28,618 nt of DNA from Firmicutes bacterium CAG:194 (GCA_000432915.1 HF995238.1:5746-34363); one strand, 5' to 3'; counted from the stretch's first letter, positions 1 through 7,384 are shown. Notes: generated from the letters alone by a model not told the origin. A program made the numbers and translations.

Positions 1-12
1 CCGCCGAAAATG

Positions 13-42
13 ATTATACCATACTACCAATTCAAAATGCAA
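13..42 (-). promoter_or_regulatory. SigA-type promoter for a gene beyond the left edge
   Basis: Read on the minus strand, a TTGCAT -35 box (37-42) and a perfect TATAAT -10 box (13-18) are 18 bp apart, and TGG just before the -10 makes it an extended -10. It lies downstream of aroQ and points out of the window, so the next gene probably has its own start of transcription. Confidence 0.6.
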
Positions 43-59
43 GCATATTTTTGCAAAAC

Positions 60-79
60 TTCACACAACTTCGTGTAAA
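60..79 (-). terminator. weak terminator candidate after aroQ
   Basis: A 7-bp stem with a 6-nt loop follows the aroQ stop codon, and on the minus strand it is followed by AGTTTTGC. The stem is AT-rich and the T run is short, so termination would be weak. Its position between the end of aroQ and a new promoter is the main support. Confidence 0.3.
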
Positions 80-82
80 TCT

Positions 83-517
83 TTACGCAAGCGCAAGGAC
101 TCTGTCTATTGCCAGCAGATAGCCTGCAAATCCCTTACCGTAAATCTGATCATCACATGCCGGTTTTGTCACAGATACTGCCCGGAACCCCTCTCTTTTG
201 GTAATGTCCGAAATGTGGATCTCCACCTTAGGCATCGTTGTGATCGACTGCAGTGCATCATGGATCGCATAGCTATAGTGGGTAAACGCGCCCGGATTGA
301 TCACGATGCCCTGTGTACCGTCGCTGTACGCAGCCTGGATCCTGTCTATGATCGCACCTTCATGATTGCTCTGGAATACCTCGATCTCACAATTTACTTC
401 TTCTGCCTTTTCCCGGATCATGGATACAAGATCTGCATAGGTTTCCGTTCCGTATACTTCCGGTTCTCTGATACCAAGAAAGTTCAGATTCGGTCCGTTA
501 ATGACTAATAGTTTCAT
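83..517 (-). CDS. aroQ: type II 3-dehydroquinate dehydratase
   Basis: Cytoplasmic enzyme of the shikimate pathway that dehydrates 3-dehydroquinate to 3-dehydroshikimate. The 144 residues match the length of the small dodecameric type II family. The N-terminus has the NGPNLNFLG motif, then R17 and Y22 of the active-site lid region, the substrate-binding NPGAFTHYS stretch at 74-82 and H101 in EIHISDI. The usual Asn after HIS is Asp here, and the following arginine loop (KREGFRAVS) differs from the common REEFRHHS form, so this is a somewhat divergent member. A good AAGGAG site precedes the ATG. The gene starts 20 nt inside the end of aroK, so the two are translated from one message. Confidence 0.93.
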   Translation of the reverse strand: MKLLVINGPNLNFLGIREPEVYGTETYADLVSMIREKAEEVNCEIEVFQSNHEGAIIDRIQAAYSDGTQGIVINPGAFTHYSYAIHDALQSITTMPKVEIHISDITKREGFRAVSVTKPACDDQIYGKGFAGYLLAIDRVLALA

Positions 518-1019
518 CTGTTTTCTCCTTTATCTCTTTTATGATCTGTTCAAAGCTCTTATCATCCACATCCACGACATAAGCCGCTGCTTCTTCATAA
601 ACCGGTGCACGCTGCAAAAGCATCCGGCTGATCTTCTCCTTTGGATCCGCGCACTGCAGAAGCGGTCTTGTCGTATCGGTTTTCAGTCTTTCGTAAATCG
701 TCTCCGGCTTTGCCCGCAGATATATCACGGTTCCAAGCTTCTTTAAAAGCTCTCTGTTTTGGCTGCGCAGCGGAAGTCCGCCGCCGACCGCGATCACATG
801 CTCCTGTTTCTGTGCAAACAGGCTTTTGATGCATGCTGTTTCCATTTCCCGGAATGCTTCCTCTCCCTGCTCACTGAAGATCGTACTGATCGTTTTTTTC
901 TCCTTTGTTTCGATCAGCTTGTCCGTATCCACATACGGCTTTCTGACAGCATAGGATAGCTTTTTCCCGATCGTACTCTTTCCACATCCCATATAGCCGA
1001 TCAAAATAATATTACTCAT
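498..1019 (-). CDS. aroK: shikimate kinase
   Basis: Phosphorylates the 3-hydroxyl of shikimate with ATP, the step after AroE in chorismate synthesis. The 173-residue protein has the P-loop GYMGCGKS at 8-15, the Mg/shikimate-binding DTD at 31-33, R57 in FREME and the GGG turn at 79-81, all standard for AroK, plus a lid-like segment with TRPLL. The start overlaps the end of aroE by 8 nt and the end overlaps aroQ by 20 nt, a tightly packed operon. The ribosome binding site is modest (GGGA), in line with translational coupling to aroE. Confidence 0.93.
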   Translation of the reverse strand: MSNIILIGYMGCGKSTIGKKLSYAVRKPYVDTDKLIETKEKKTISTIFSEQGEEAFREMETACIKSLFAQKQEHVIAVGGGLPLRSQNRELLKKLGTVIYLRAKPETIYERLKTDTTRPLLQCADPKEKISRMLLQRAPVYEEAAAYVVDVDDKSFEQIIKEIKEKTDETISH

Positions 1020-1881
1020 GGATTCCCATCTCTTCCTTCATCTTTTGTAAAATGTGGGCAGCGGTTTCTTCCGATACCTCACATTTATTCCACAGCTCAT
1101 AGGCAATAATGCCCTGATATAACAGCATTTTCAGACCGTTCATCGTCTTCCCGCCATGTGCTTTTACCTTCTTCATGAACATTGTCTCATATGGTCTGTA
1201 AATAAGATCCACACCCGTATGGATCTTCTCATACAGTGCATCCTCCTGCACGATCACATCATCCACATTCGGATACAGCCCGACGCTTGTACACTGGATC
1301 GCCAGATAGCTTCCGGTAAGCTGCAAAAGCTCTTCTTTGGAGATCACCCGGATACAGCATCTGCCAAATGCAGTCTCTGCTTCTTTTGCCACGCGCTCTG
1401 CTTTCTCCACGGTTCTGTTATACAAAAGGATCTCCTTTGCACCCTCGCTCATGCAGAGAAATGCCACTGCTCTCGCTGCACCGCCTGCGCCAAGCAGAAG
1501 AACGCTCTGCTCCTTCACTGTGATCCCTTCTGACCGCATGGCACGCAGAAGTCCCGGCATATCGGTATTATAGCCCTTAAAGCCGCCCTCCTGTCTGACC
1601 AGTGTATTGACTGCACCGATCTTTTCCGCCAGCGGATCGATATCCACCAGATAAGGAATGACAGCACTTTTATGCGGCACGGTCACATTCAGTCCCGTAA
1701 GAGACAGGGCATACGCCCCTTCCACTGCCTTCCCGACTTGTTCCGCTTCTACCCGCAGCGGTACATACACAAGGTCATCGCCGCGCGTCTGTGCCAGTGT
1801 ATTATGAATCACCGGCGATAATGTATGGGCGACCGGATCCCCGATCAGCCCACAAGTCTTAGTTTTTCCGTCTATCTGCAT
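1012..1881 (-). CDS. aroE: shikimate dehydrogenase (NADP+)
   Basis: Reduces 3-dehydroshikimate to shikimate. The 289 residues are typical. Visible motifs are the N-terminal substrate loop with SPVIHN, the catalytic lysine in NVTVPHK, the catalytic aspartate in NTDMPG, and the NADP-binding turn GAGGAARAV in the second domain. The start lies 10 nt inside yqeG and follows a GGAAG site. The order yqeG then aroE also occurs in Bacillus. Together with aroK and aroQ, three consecutive shikimate steps are encoded side by side. Confidence 0.94.
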   Translation of the reverse strand: MQIDGKTKTCGLIGDPVAHTLSPVIHNTLAQTRGDDLVYVPLRVEAEQVGKAVEGAYALSLTGLNVTVPHKSAVIPYLVDIDPLAEKIGAVNTLVRQEGGFKGYNTDMPGLLRAMRSEGITVKEQSVLLLGAGGAARAVAFLCMSEGAKEILLYNRTVEKAERVAKEAETAFGRCCIRVISKEELLQLTGSYLAIQCTSVGLYPNVDDVIVQEDALYEKIHTGVDLIYRPYETMFMKKVKAHGGKTMNGLKMLLYQGIIAYELWNKCEVSEETAAHILQKMKEEMGIHE

Positions 1882-2390
1882 CCGTTTTCTTCCTTTCGTA
1901 CCTTCTTCTGATAAAAATACAGGATCGGTTTTTCCAGATATCGTTTTAATACGATCTGTATTTCTTCCTTTTTATCGATCGGCTTTACCAAAATGGAATA
2001 AATCCCGGCTTTCTTGGCGCCCCAGATATCCGTAAAGATCTGATCACCGATAAAGACTGTATTTTTGCGGTTGCTGCCCATTCTGACCATGGCAGCCTCA
2101 TAATTTTTCGGATTTGGTTTCCCTGCTTTATAAATATAGCTGACGTGCACCTGATCGTTAAAGCTCTTGACACGCGGCTCCTTGTTGTTGGAAAGGAGCA
2201 TAATGGAAAAGCCGAGCCCTTTCAGCCTTTCAATCAGTGCCATACTTCTCTCATCTGCCGGTGCGCCGTGGCATACAAGCGTATTGTCAATATCATATAT
2301 GATCGCTTCATAGCCTTGCATCCGCAATTTTTCATAATCAATGGAATAGGCGGAATCCTGATAGGAATCCGGGTAAAAACATTGCAACAT
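1872..2390 (-). CDS. yqeG: YqeG-family HAD-superfamily phosphatase
   Basis: Member of the HAD IIIA family called YqeG. Motif I is DIDNTLVCHG, with both aspartates of DxDxT, motif II is LLSNN, the motif III lysine is in KAGKPNPK, and motif IV is IGDQIFTDIWGAK. At 172 residues it matches family length. The physiological substrate is not settled; the family is often annotated as a phosphatidylglycerophosphatase or a general phosphatase, and I do not choose between these. It starts with ATG after GGGAGAAATT and is the first gene of the overlapping yqeG-aroE-aroK-aroQ set. An intrinsic terminator sits 13 nt upstream of its start. Confidence 0.88.
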   Translation of the reverse strand: MLQCFYPDSYQDSAYSIDYEKLRMQGYEAIIYDIDNTLVCHGAPADERSMALIERLKGLGFSIMLLSNNKEPRVKSFNDQVHVSYIYKAGKPNPKNYEAAMVRMGSNRKNTVFIGDQIFTDIWGAKKAGIYSILVKPIDKKEEIQIVLKRYLEKPILYFYQKKVRKEENGCR

Positions 2391-2403
2391 AATTTCTCCC
2401 TAA

Positions 2404-2430
2404 AAAAGACACCCTTGAAAGGTGTCTTTT
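2404..2430 (-). terminator. intrinsic terminator just upstream of yqeG
   Basis: A perfect 10-bp stem (AAAAGACACC and its complement) with a 7-nt loop is followed on the minus strand by a run of T. It ends the transcript of the small gene at 2445-2828. Only 13 bp separate it from the yqeG start, leaving no room for a promoter, so yqeG-aro expression must come from read-through or from a promoter inside the upstream gene. Confidence 0.85.
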
Positions 2431-2444
2431 ATTTACATTTGCAT

Positions 2445-2828
2445 TTATTTTTGGATCACGGTGCCATCGACGTCCGAAAGCAGTACATCCTTCGGTTTTA
2501 CAAAATACTGATACTGCTCTAAAACCTTATCCTTCTGCATATCGGAAATCGCACTCATCATGTCCAGATTTTCAAGGCTTGCATCCTTACCGATGTAGTC
2601 ATATGTATCATTCTTACAAAATGTCAGCGAAATATTTTCCAGATCCGCGCTGCGGCTCCTTGTGTCCTCCTGCTGTCTGTATTCCTGCTGCAGTGTGGAG
2701 ATGTCTTCCTGCGCAGCCTGCAGCTGCTGTTTGTCCTGCTGCCTGACTTCATCGACAGAAACCTGTTTGATCTCGGATCTGTAATTCTGATAATAACTGC
2801 CGTATTGATAAGCACTGTCAATCGTCAT
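2445..2828 (-). CDS. unrecognised small glutamine-rich protein
   Basis: No function is assigned. I chose the ATG at 2828 (MTIDSAYQYGS...) because AGGTG lies about 8 nt upstream; an in-frame ATG 33 nt earlier has no such site. The 127-residue product has a tyrosine-rich start, a Gln/Glu-rich helical middle likely to form a coiled coil (about 20-60), and a C-terminal segment LENLDMMSAISDMQKDKVL followed by QYQYFV. No signal peptide or membrane segment is visible. The C-terminal pattern resembles short proteins I associate with motility regions of Lachnospiraceae, but that is memory, not evidence here. It follows nrdR and is closed by the terminator at 2404-2430. Confidence 0.72.
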   Translation of the reverse strand: MTIDSAYQYGSYYQNYRSEIKQVSVDEVRQQDKQQLQAAQEDISTLQQEYRQQEDTRSRSADLENISLTFCKNDTYDYIGKDASLENLDMMSAISDMQKDKVLEQYQYFVKPKDVLLSDVDGTVIQK

Positions 2829-2911
2829 CTGTCCACACCTGCCTTTCTTTCCCATACACATATGAGAGTTCTTCTACCTTATACATCGGCATAAACGACT
2901 GTATATTTAGC

Positions 2912-3361
2912 CTATTTCAGCACCTTTTTCAGCTCATCCATAAAGGTATTGATGTCTTTAAATTCGCGGTAAACAGAAGCGAAACGCACATAAGCAACTG
3001 CCTCTAAATTTTTCAGCTTATCCATGACCAGTTCTCCGATCACAGCACTTGGCACTTCCTTTTCCTCACGATTGAAGATCTCTGTTTCCACTTCATCAAC
3101 AAGTTGGGTGATCTGAGCCGCACTGATCGGTCTTTTATGACAGGCACGCAAAACTCCTGCCTCGATCTTGGAACGATCATAAGTCTCTCTGTTATTATCC
3201 TTTTTAATGATGATCAGCGGGATCGTTTCTACCTTTTCATAGGTTGTAAAGCGTTTCTCACACTCATCACAGACTCTTCTTCTGCGAATGGAATTATTTT
3301 CATCCGCCGGTCTTGAATCGATAACTCTTGTATTTTCGTGTCCGCAAAATGGGCATTTCAT
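2912..3361 (-). CDS. nrdR: transcriptional repressor NrdR
   Basis: Nucleotide-sensing repressor of ribonucleotide reductase genes. The 149 residues carry the N-terminal zinc ribbon with C3, C6, C31 and C34 (CPFC...CDEC) and a basic RRRR patch between the cysteine pairs, followed by an ATP-cone domain from about residue 49 to 139 that begins IPLIIIKKD. Length and layout are canonical. It has a strong promoter at 3385-3413 and a GGGGGAG ribosome binding site. No ribonucleotide reductase gene is in the window, so its targets must lie elsewhere. Confidence 0.96.
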   Translation of the reverse strand: MKCPFCGHENTRVIDSRPADENNSIRRRRVCDECEKRFTTYEKVETIPLIIIKKDNNRETYDRSKIEAGVLRACHKRPISAAQITQLVDEVETEIFNREEKEVPSAVIGELVMDKLKNLEAVAYVRFASVYREFKDINTFMDELKKVLK

Positions 3362-3384
3362 AAGCTGTCTCCCCCTTTTCTTTC

Positions 3385-3413
3385 AGTATACTGGCATAAA
3401 AATATTATGTCAA
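3385..3413 (-). promoter_or_regulatory. SigA-type promoter of nrdR
   Basis: A perfect TTGACA -35 (3408-3413), 17-bp spacer and TATACT -10 (3385-3390) lie on the minus strand 24 bp before the nrdR start codon. Confidence 0.85.
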
Positions 3414-3421
3414 CCTATTTG

Positions 3422-3649
3422 TTACAGATCCACCAGAATAATGTCGGATCCGATCTGCTTGATCTTGGAATATGGAACAGTCGTCTCTTCTCCGCAGCAT
3501 AAAAAACCGAGAAGCCCGCTGTGTTCTCTTACGATCAGCTTACAGATACAGCCGGAGCACGCATCAAACTCCATATCATATACGTTGCCCAGCTTCCTGC
3601 AATCACGTACGCTGATCACTTCTTTCTCACAAAATTCACAAAACTGCAC
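3422..3649 (-). CDS. YlmC/YmxH-family PRC-barrel-like sporulation protein
   Basis: Short PRC-barrel-like protein of the YlmC/YmxH family; the family has a sporulation link in Bacillus but no known biochemical role. Conserved features are KEVISVRDCRKLGNV, the acidic MEFD strand and the closing IKQIGSDIILVD. I place the start at a GTG (3649): a GAGGA site lies 6 nt upstream of it, while the ATG at 3655 directly abuts that site and could not use it. The resulting 75 residues include eight cysteines, with CxxC pairs at 4/7 and 31/34 and a CC at 51/52, so metal or redox chemistry is conceivable. It follows xerD by about 70 nt. Confidence 0.75.
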   Translation of the reverse strand: MQFCEFCEKEVISVRDCRKLGNVYDMEFDACSGCICKLIVREHSGLLGFLCCGEETTVPYSKIKQIGSDIILVDL

Positions 3650-3721
3650 AGGCATTCCTCTTTTACTCTTTCCTATAGCCTATGCTTTTTTATTGTTTCC
3701 GTGCATCTATCCCTTCGGGGA

Positions 3722-4606
3722 TCAGCCGCGGGGATGCGCCTTGGCATATACCTCGCGGATCCGGTTATGATTCATATTGGCATAGATCTGCGTTGTGGAA
3801 ATATCAGAATGTCCCAGCATTTCCTGTACACTTTTTAAATCTGCACCGTTTTCTACCAGATGGGCTGCAAAGGAATGACGGAGTGTATGCGGTGTAATAT
3901 CAGCTGTAATGCCTGCTTTCTTGGCATAAAACTTGATCAGCTTCCAGAAGCCCTGTCTGCTCATCGGCTTTCCGGAGCAGTTTGCAAACAGGATCTCTGA
4001 GGACTTGTCCTCAACCATCTCGGCTCTGACACCGCCCAGATAGCGCTCCAAAGCATCATGCGCCTGTGTTCCGAATGGGATCATGCGTTCCTTATGCGGA
4101 TCACGGCACATAATAAAATGCATCGGCAGATTCACATCGGAAACCTTTAAAGAGATCAGCTCCGTCACACGGATGCCTGTTGCATACAAAAGCTCCAGCA
4201 TCGCTTTATCCCGGATTTCCTTCGGACTGTCACCGTTCGCCTGTTCAAGAAGCGCCGACACTTCACCCATAGTCAGGATCTCCGGCATTTTTTTCTCTAT
4301 TTTGGGCGCTTTTAAACATAGTGCTGCATCATTCTGGATTTTCCCCTCAGAAAACAGGTACAAAAAGAAAGCCTTGATAGAAGCAATATTTCTGGAAACG
4401 GTTGCAGCTGCAAGCTTCTGTTCCTCCAGTACATGGATATATGCCTTCAGATCCTGTTCCTTCACTGCTGTGGCACTGTTAATCCCTCTTTCCTGCATAA
4501 AGTGGCATACTTTTAAGAGATCTCTTTTATAAGACATCTCTGTGTTGTTTGAAGTATGCTTTACATTATGTAAATACGAAATATACTCCTGAACTTCCCT
4601 CTCCAT
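3722..4606 (-). CDS. xerD: XerD-type tyrosine recombinase
   Basis: Site-specific tyrosine recombinase, probably the XerD partner in chromosome dimer resolution at dif. With the start at the ATG at 4606 (GGAAGGG about 11 nt upstream; the ATG at 4633 has none) the product is 294 residues, the usual XerC/D size. An N-terminal SAM-like core-binding domain (about 1-90) is followed by the catalytic domain with R146 in TGIRVTEL, a lysine near 172 in HKERMIPF, H240 and R243 in HTLRHSF, H266 in LGHSDIS and the nucleophile Y275. Being next to spoIIM and a NUDIX gene mirrors the Bacillus nudF-spoIIM-fur-xerD neighbourhood, which favours XerD over XerC or a phage integrase. Confidence 0.88.
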   Translation of the reverse strand: MEREVQEYISYLHNVKHTSNNTEMSYKRDLLKVCHFMQERGINSATAVKEQDLKAYIHVLEEQKLAAATVSRNIASIKAFFLYLFSEGKIQNDAALCLKAPKIEKKMPEILTMGEVSALLEQANGDSPKEIRDKAMLELLYATGIRVTELISLKVSDVNLPMHFIMCRDPHKERMIPFGTQAHDALERYLGGVRAEMVEDKSSEILFANCSGKPMSRQGFWKLIKFYAKKAGITADITPHTLRHSFAAHLVENGADLKSVQEMLGHSDISTTQIYANMNHNRIREVYAKAHPRG

Positions 4607-4663
4607 AAGAAATGTAACCCTTCCTATATACATAGTTATGTAATCTTAAGCCTGTTAAATTTC

Positions 4664-4692
4664 ATTATAATTGCAAATTCCGATAAAAGCAA
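4664..4692 (-). promoter_or_regulatory. SigA-type promoter of xerD
   Basis: TTGCTT (4687-4692), a 17-bp spacer and a perfect TATAAT (4664-4669) lie on the minus strand about 58 bp before the xerD start. It separates xerD from spoIIM. The rest of the gap (4693-4797) holds a small inverted repeat (ATGTGG/CCACAT enclosing TTGTA-TTT-TACAA) without a T run. Confidence 0.7.
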
Positions 4693-4797
4693 ACACTATT
4701 TTGTGCGTTATTTTGGTGGAAATCCGCGAAAAATAAGCAAATCGCAACATGTGGATTTTTGTATTTTACAAGCCTACCACATCTAGTAAAAATTGTT

Positions 4798-5367
4798 CTA
4801 AAAGATTTTTAAAACCGTTTTGACAAGCATCGGATTTACATAACATTCTGCCAGGATTCCAATTATGGTTACCCCGAGCACCAAAAAAATCTGTTTGAGC
4901 CTATTTTTCTTTTTTTCTCCCATATGATATCCCGGCATTCTGTCGCTCTTCTGCCCGCCCCGGACTGCCAGCAGGCTGATTCCCATACTGCCCGCCGGAA
5001 TATAAAACAGATCCTGCGGCAGACAAAAGCTCAGGCTCAGCAAAATTCCTTTCCAGCCATATCGCAGGATCATGACAGACAGCATACCACCAATACTCAT
5101 TCCAAAATACATCACAATACCGGCAAGAAGCAGCTGACCTGCGGCTGTCATACCGATCAACACAATACCGATCCCCAGCAGGCCTCTTTTTTTCAGCAGA
5201 TATAAAAAATATTCCCGATACCCGATTTCCAGAAAAGAAATCTGCATCAGACTCTGGATGCCCAAGAAATCTGTTTCCCGGCAGCCGATCATATAAATAT
5301 ATAAAACGCCCAGTACAAAGCCTGCCAGAAACAGTATGACCTGTTTCTGCACCTTTCCGATGTTCAA
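4798..5367 (-). CDS. spoIIM: SpoIIM-like stage II sporulation membrane protein
   Basis: Integral membrane protein of the SpoIIM/DUF95 type; in Bacillus SpoIIM works with SpoIID and SpoIIP in peptidoglycan remodelling during engulfment. The 189-residue product has several hydrophobic stretches: near the N-terminus (VILFLAGFVLGVLYIYMIG), around LGIGIVLIGMTAAGQLLLAG and MLSVMIL, and at the C-terminus (IFLVLGVTIIGILAECYV), with the family-like FCLPQDLFYIPA segment before the last helix. I place the start at a TTG (5367) because a strong GGGAGGGG lies 9 nt upstream; ATGs at 5391 and 5427 lack such a site. Similarity is moderate, so the name rests partly on neighbours (NUDIX upstream, xerD downstream). 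No fur gene is present between spoIIM and xerD. Confidence 0.72.
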   Translation of the reverse strand: MNIGKVQKQVILFLAGFVLGVLYIYMIGCRETDFLGIQSLMQISFLEIGYREYFLYLLKKRGLLGIGIVLIGMTAAGQLLLAGIVMYFGMSIGGMLSVMILRYGWKGILLSLSFCLPQDLFYIPAGSMGISLLAVRGGQKSDRMPGYHMGEKKKNRLKQIFLVLGVTIIGILAECYVNPMLVKTVLKIF

Positions 5368-5438
5368 TACCAGACACCCCTCCCTTGCCATGCAGGTTAT
5401 TATCCAAAAGCTTGTTTCTGCCTTCATGGATTCTATGC

Positions 5439-5446
5439 ATTATATG
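5439..5446 (-). promoter_or_regulatory. possible sporulation (SigE-like) -10 element of spoIIM
   Basis: On the minus strand the sequence CATATAAT lies 71 bp before the proposed TTG start. It fits both a SigA TATAAT and a SigE-type CATAnAnT. No TTGACA-like box is present 16-18 bp upstream, where the T run of the preceding terminator lies; CTATTTT about 13 bp upstream is a poor SigE -35. Assignment to SigE is an inference from the gene's role. Confidence 0.35.
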
Positions 5447-5458
5447 CAGAGAGCAAAA

Positions 5459-5496
5459 AAAATAGAAACAGAAGCCTGTTCTTCTGTTTCTATTTT
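5459..5496 (-). terminator. intrinsic terminator of the aminotransferase-NUDIX operon
   Basis: A perfect 16-bp stem with a 6-nt loop begins 4 nt after the NUDIX stop codon and is followed by a long T run on the minus strand. Confidence 0.92.
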
Positions 5497-5499
5497 GCA

Positions 5500-6042
5500 T
5501 TATGCCTGATATTTTACTTTATATGCCAGCAGGGATGAGATTGTCTTGGCATCCTGCATCTTTCCGCTGTAGATCATTTCCAGCAGTTCGTCGATCGTAA
5601 ACGCCTCCACATCAATAAATTCATCTTCATCCAAATGCTGATGACTTGGCTTTAAATCCTTTGCCACAAATACATCGATCCGTTCATTACAAAAAGCTAC
5701 CGTTGTCCGAAGTGAGATCAGGAACTCCAGATTTTCCTTTTCTGTTTTGTAACCGGTCTCCTCTTCCAGTTCTCTTGCTGCGCAGTCTATATACGGCTCA
5801 TCCACACTGTCTCTGCCACCTGCAGGGATTTCCAGTGTTTCCCGGTCCAGTGCATTTCTGTACTGGTGTACCATCAGGATCCTGCCGTCCGCAGTCACGG
5901 GAACAACCGCCGCCGCTCCTTTGTGCCCGATAAAATCCCACTTTGCCACATTACCGTTTGGTATCGCAACCGTATCCTCATACAGATCTATGATCTTCCC
6001 TTTATGGACCAGTTTTCTGTCCAGTCTTTTATAGATATCCAT
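5500..6042 (-). CDS. nudF: NUDIX hydrolase, probable ADP-ribose pyrophosphatase
   Basis: Hydrolyses a nucleoside diphosphate linked to another moiety; the ADP-ribose pyrophosphatase subgroup is the best fit. The 180 residues contain a complete Nudix box, G-x5-E-x7-REL-x-EE-x-TG, starting at the GGRDSVDE segment, preceded by the PAGG turn and MVHQYRNAL typical of ADP-ribose pyrophosphatases. It begins 8 nt after the aminotransferase gene, so the two are cotranscribed, and it is closed by the terminator at 5459-5496. Placement upstream of spoIIM and xerD mirrors the Bacillus nudF locus. Substrate specificity cannot be read from sequence alone. Confidence 0.88.
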   Translation of the reverse strand: MDIYKRLDRKLVHKGKIIDLYEDTVAIPNGNVAKWDFIGHKGAAAVVPVTADGRILMVHQYRNALDRETLEIPAGGRDSVDEPYIDCAARELEEETGYKTEKENLEFLISLRTTVAFCNERIDVFVAKDLKPSHQHLDEDEFIDVEAFTIDELLEMIYSGKMQDAKTISSLLAYKVKYQA

Positions 6043-6050
6043 TTTGGCTC

Positions 6051-7337
6051 CTACTTTTCTTCCAGTAATTTTTCAACACTGACCAGTTTCACACAGAGTG
6101 CAAACAGCTTTGATGCAAGCTTCATTTCATCTACTGTCGGGAAAGACGGTGCGATACGGATATTACTGTCTTCCGGATCCTTCTTATATGGATAGGTAGC
6201 ACCTGCACCTGTCAGTGTCACACCTGCATCCTTACACATAGCAGCCACTTTCTTTGCACAGCCCGGTAATGTGTAGAAGGAAATGAAATAACCACCCTTC
6301 GGATCTGTCCATTTACCGATCTCCAGTCCGCCAAGCTCTGCTTCCAGTACTTCATGTACCGCTTCAAATTTCGGGCGGAGGCTGTCTGCCATTTTTACCA
6401 TATGTGCCTTCATGCCCTCAATATCGCCGAAATATTTTACATGTCTGAGCTGATTGATCTTATCATAACCGATCGTCTGGATCGTCATTGTCTTTTTAAA
6501 CCATTCACGGTTTTTCTCGGATGTTGCAACTGCTGCAACGCCGGAGCCTGAGAAGGTTACCTTGGATGTTGAGCAGAACTCAAATACCATATCAGGATGT
6601 CCTGCCTTTTCACATTCTTCGATAATATCCAGAATTTCCACAGGCTGATCCGGATATAAGTGATGCATTGCATATGCATTATCCCAGTAAATACGGAAGT
6701 CCTCCGCAGCCGGTTTCAGCGCAGCAAAGCGTCTGACAACCTCATCCGAATAGCAGACACCTTCCGGATTAGAGTATTTCGGTACACACCAGATACCCTT
6801 TACGCTGCTGTCGCTTTCTACATATTTTTCTACCAGATCCATATCCGGTCCATCCTCATGCATCGGGATATTGATCATTTCAATGCCAAACTGCTCTGTG
6901 ATCGCAAAATGTCTGTCATATCCGGGAACCGGGCAGAGGAACTTCACATGCTCCTGCTTGCACCATGGTTTGCCGCCACATACACCAAATGCATAAGAAC
7001 GTGCAACTGTATCATACATAATCGGAAGACTCGCATTACCACACACGATCATATTCTCGCTCTTTGTATCTACCATACCTGCCATAAGTCTTTTTGCTTC
7101 CGGAATACCATCCAGAACACCATAGTTGCGGCAGTCTGTACCATCCTCGGAAACAAGCTCAGAAGAAGAATTCAGAGCATCCATAATCCCCATGGAAAAT
7201 CCCAACTGTTCAGGAGACGGTTTTCCTCTTGCCATGTTCAGGCTCAGTCCCTTACTCTTCGCATCTGCGTACTCTTTATTCAGAGCACCCTGTAATTCCA
7301 ATAACTCATCATGACTTAATTCTTTGTACGATTTCAT
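6051..7337 (-). CDS. PLP-dependent class I aminotransferase, AspT/MocR-like
   Basis: Fold-type I pyridoxal-phosphate aminotransferase. With the ATG at 7337 (AAGGAG about 10 nt upstream) it has 428 residues, and features such as LNMARGKPSPEQL, CPVPGYDRHF, VPKYSNPEG, YWDNAYAMHHL and the PLP lysine in STSKVTFSGSG point to the subgroup of Corynebacterium AspT (the Aminotran_MocR domain) rather than classic AspC. Aspartate-2-oxoglutarate transamination is the likely reaction. In-frame ATGs upstream lie at or beyond the expected transcription start, so they are unlikely. It is the first gene of an operon with the NUDIX hydrolase. A palindrome in its leader (7371-7384) may be an operator. Confidence 0.87.
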   Translation of the reverse strand: MKSYKELSHDELLELQGALNKEYADAKSKGLSLNMARGKPSPEQLGFSMGIMDALNSSSELVSEDGTDCRNYGVLDGIPEAKRLMAGMVDTKSENMIVCGNASLPIMYDTVARSYAFGVCGGKPWCKQEHVKFLCPVPGYDRHFAITEQFGIEMINIPMHEDGPDMDLVEKYVESDSSVKGIWCVPKYSNPEGVCYSDEVVRRFAALKPAAEDFRIYWDNAYAMHHLYPDQPVEILDIIEECEKAGHPDMVFEFCSTSKVTFSGSGVAAVATSEKNREWFKKTMTIQTIGYDKINQLRHVKYFGDIEGMKAHMVKMADSLRPKFEAVHEVLEAELGGLEIGKWTDPKGGYFISFYTLPGCAKKVAAMCKDAGVTLTGAGATYPYKKDPEDSNIRIAPSFPTVDEMKLASKLFALCVKLVSVEKLLEEK

Positions 7338-7370
7338 AGTGATAAAACTCCTTCCTTTGAATCCATGCAT

Positions 7371-7384
7371 AATTGTATACAATT
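7371..7384. promoter_or_regulatory. 14-bp palindrome, operator candidate
   Basis: AATTGTATACAATT is a perfect inverted repeat downstream of the predicted start of transcription and 34 bp before the aminotransferase start codon. The TTGTATACAA core resembles operators of some GntR-family repressors. No such regulator is encoded nearby. Confidence 0.45.

Noticed and set aside
3722..4606. Tyrosine recombinase as a sign of a prophage or integrative element
   Set aside because: Size, motifs and the neighbourhood with spoIIM and a NUDIX gene point to housekeeping XerD; no attachment-site repeats or phage genes are present.
6660..7295. Open frame of 211 codons on the plus strand over the aminotransferase gene
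   Set aside because: It is antisense to a gene with clear catalytic motifs; its cysteine/isoleucine/histidine-rich translation has no recognisable domain.
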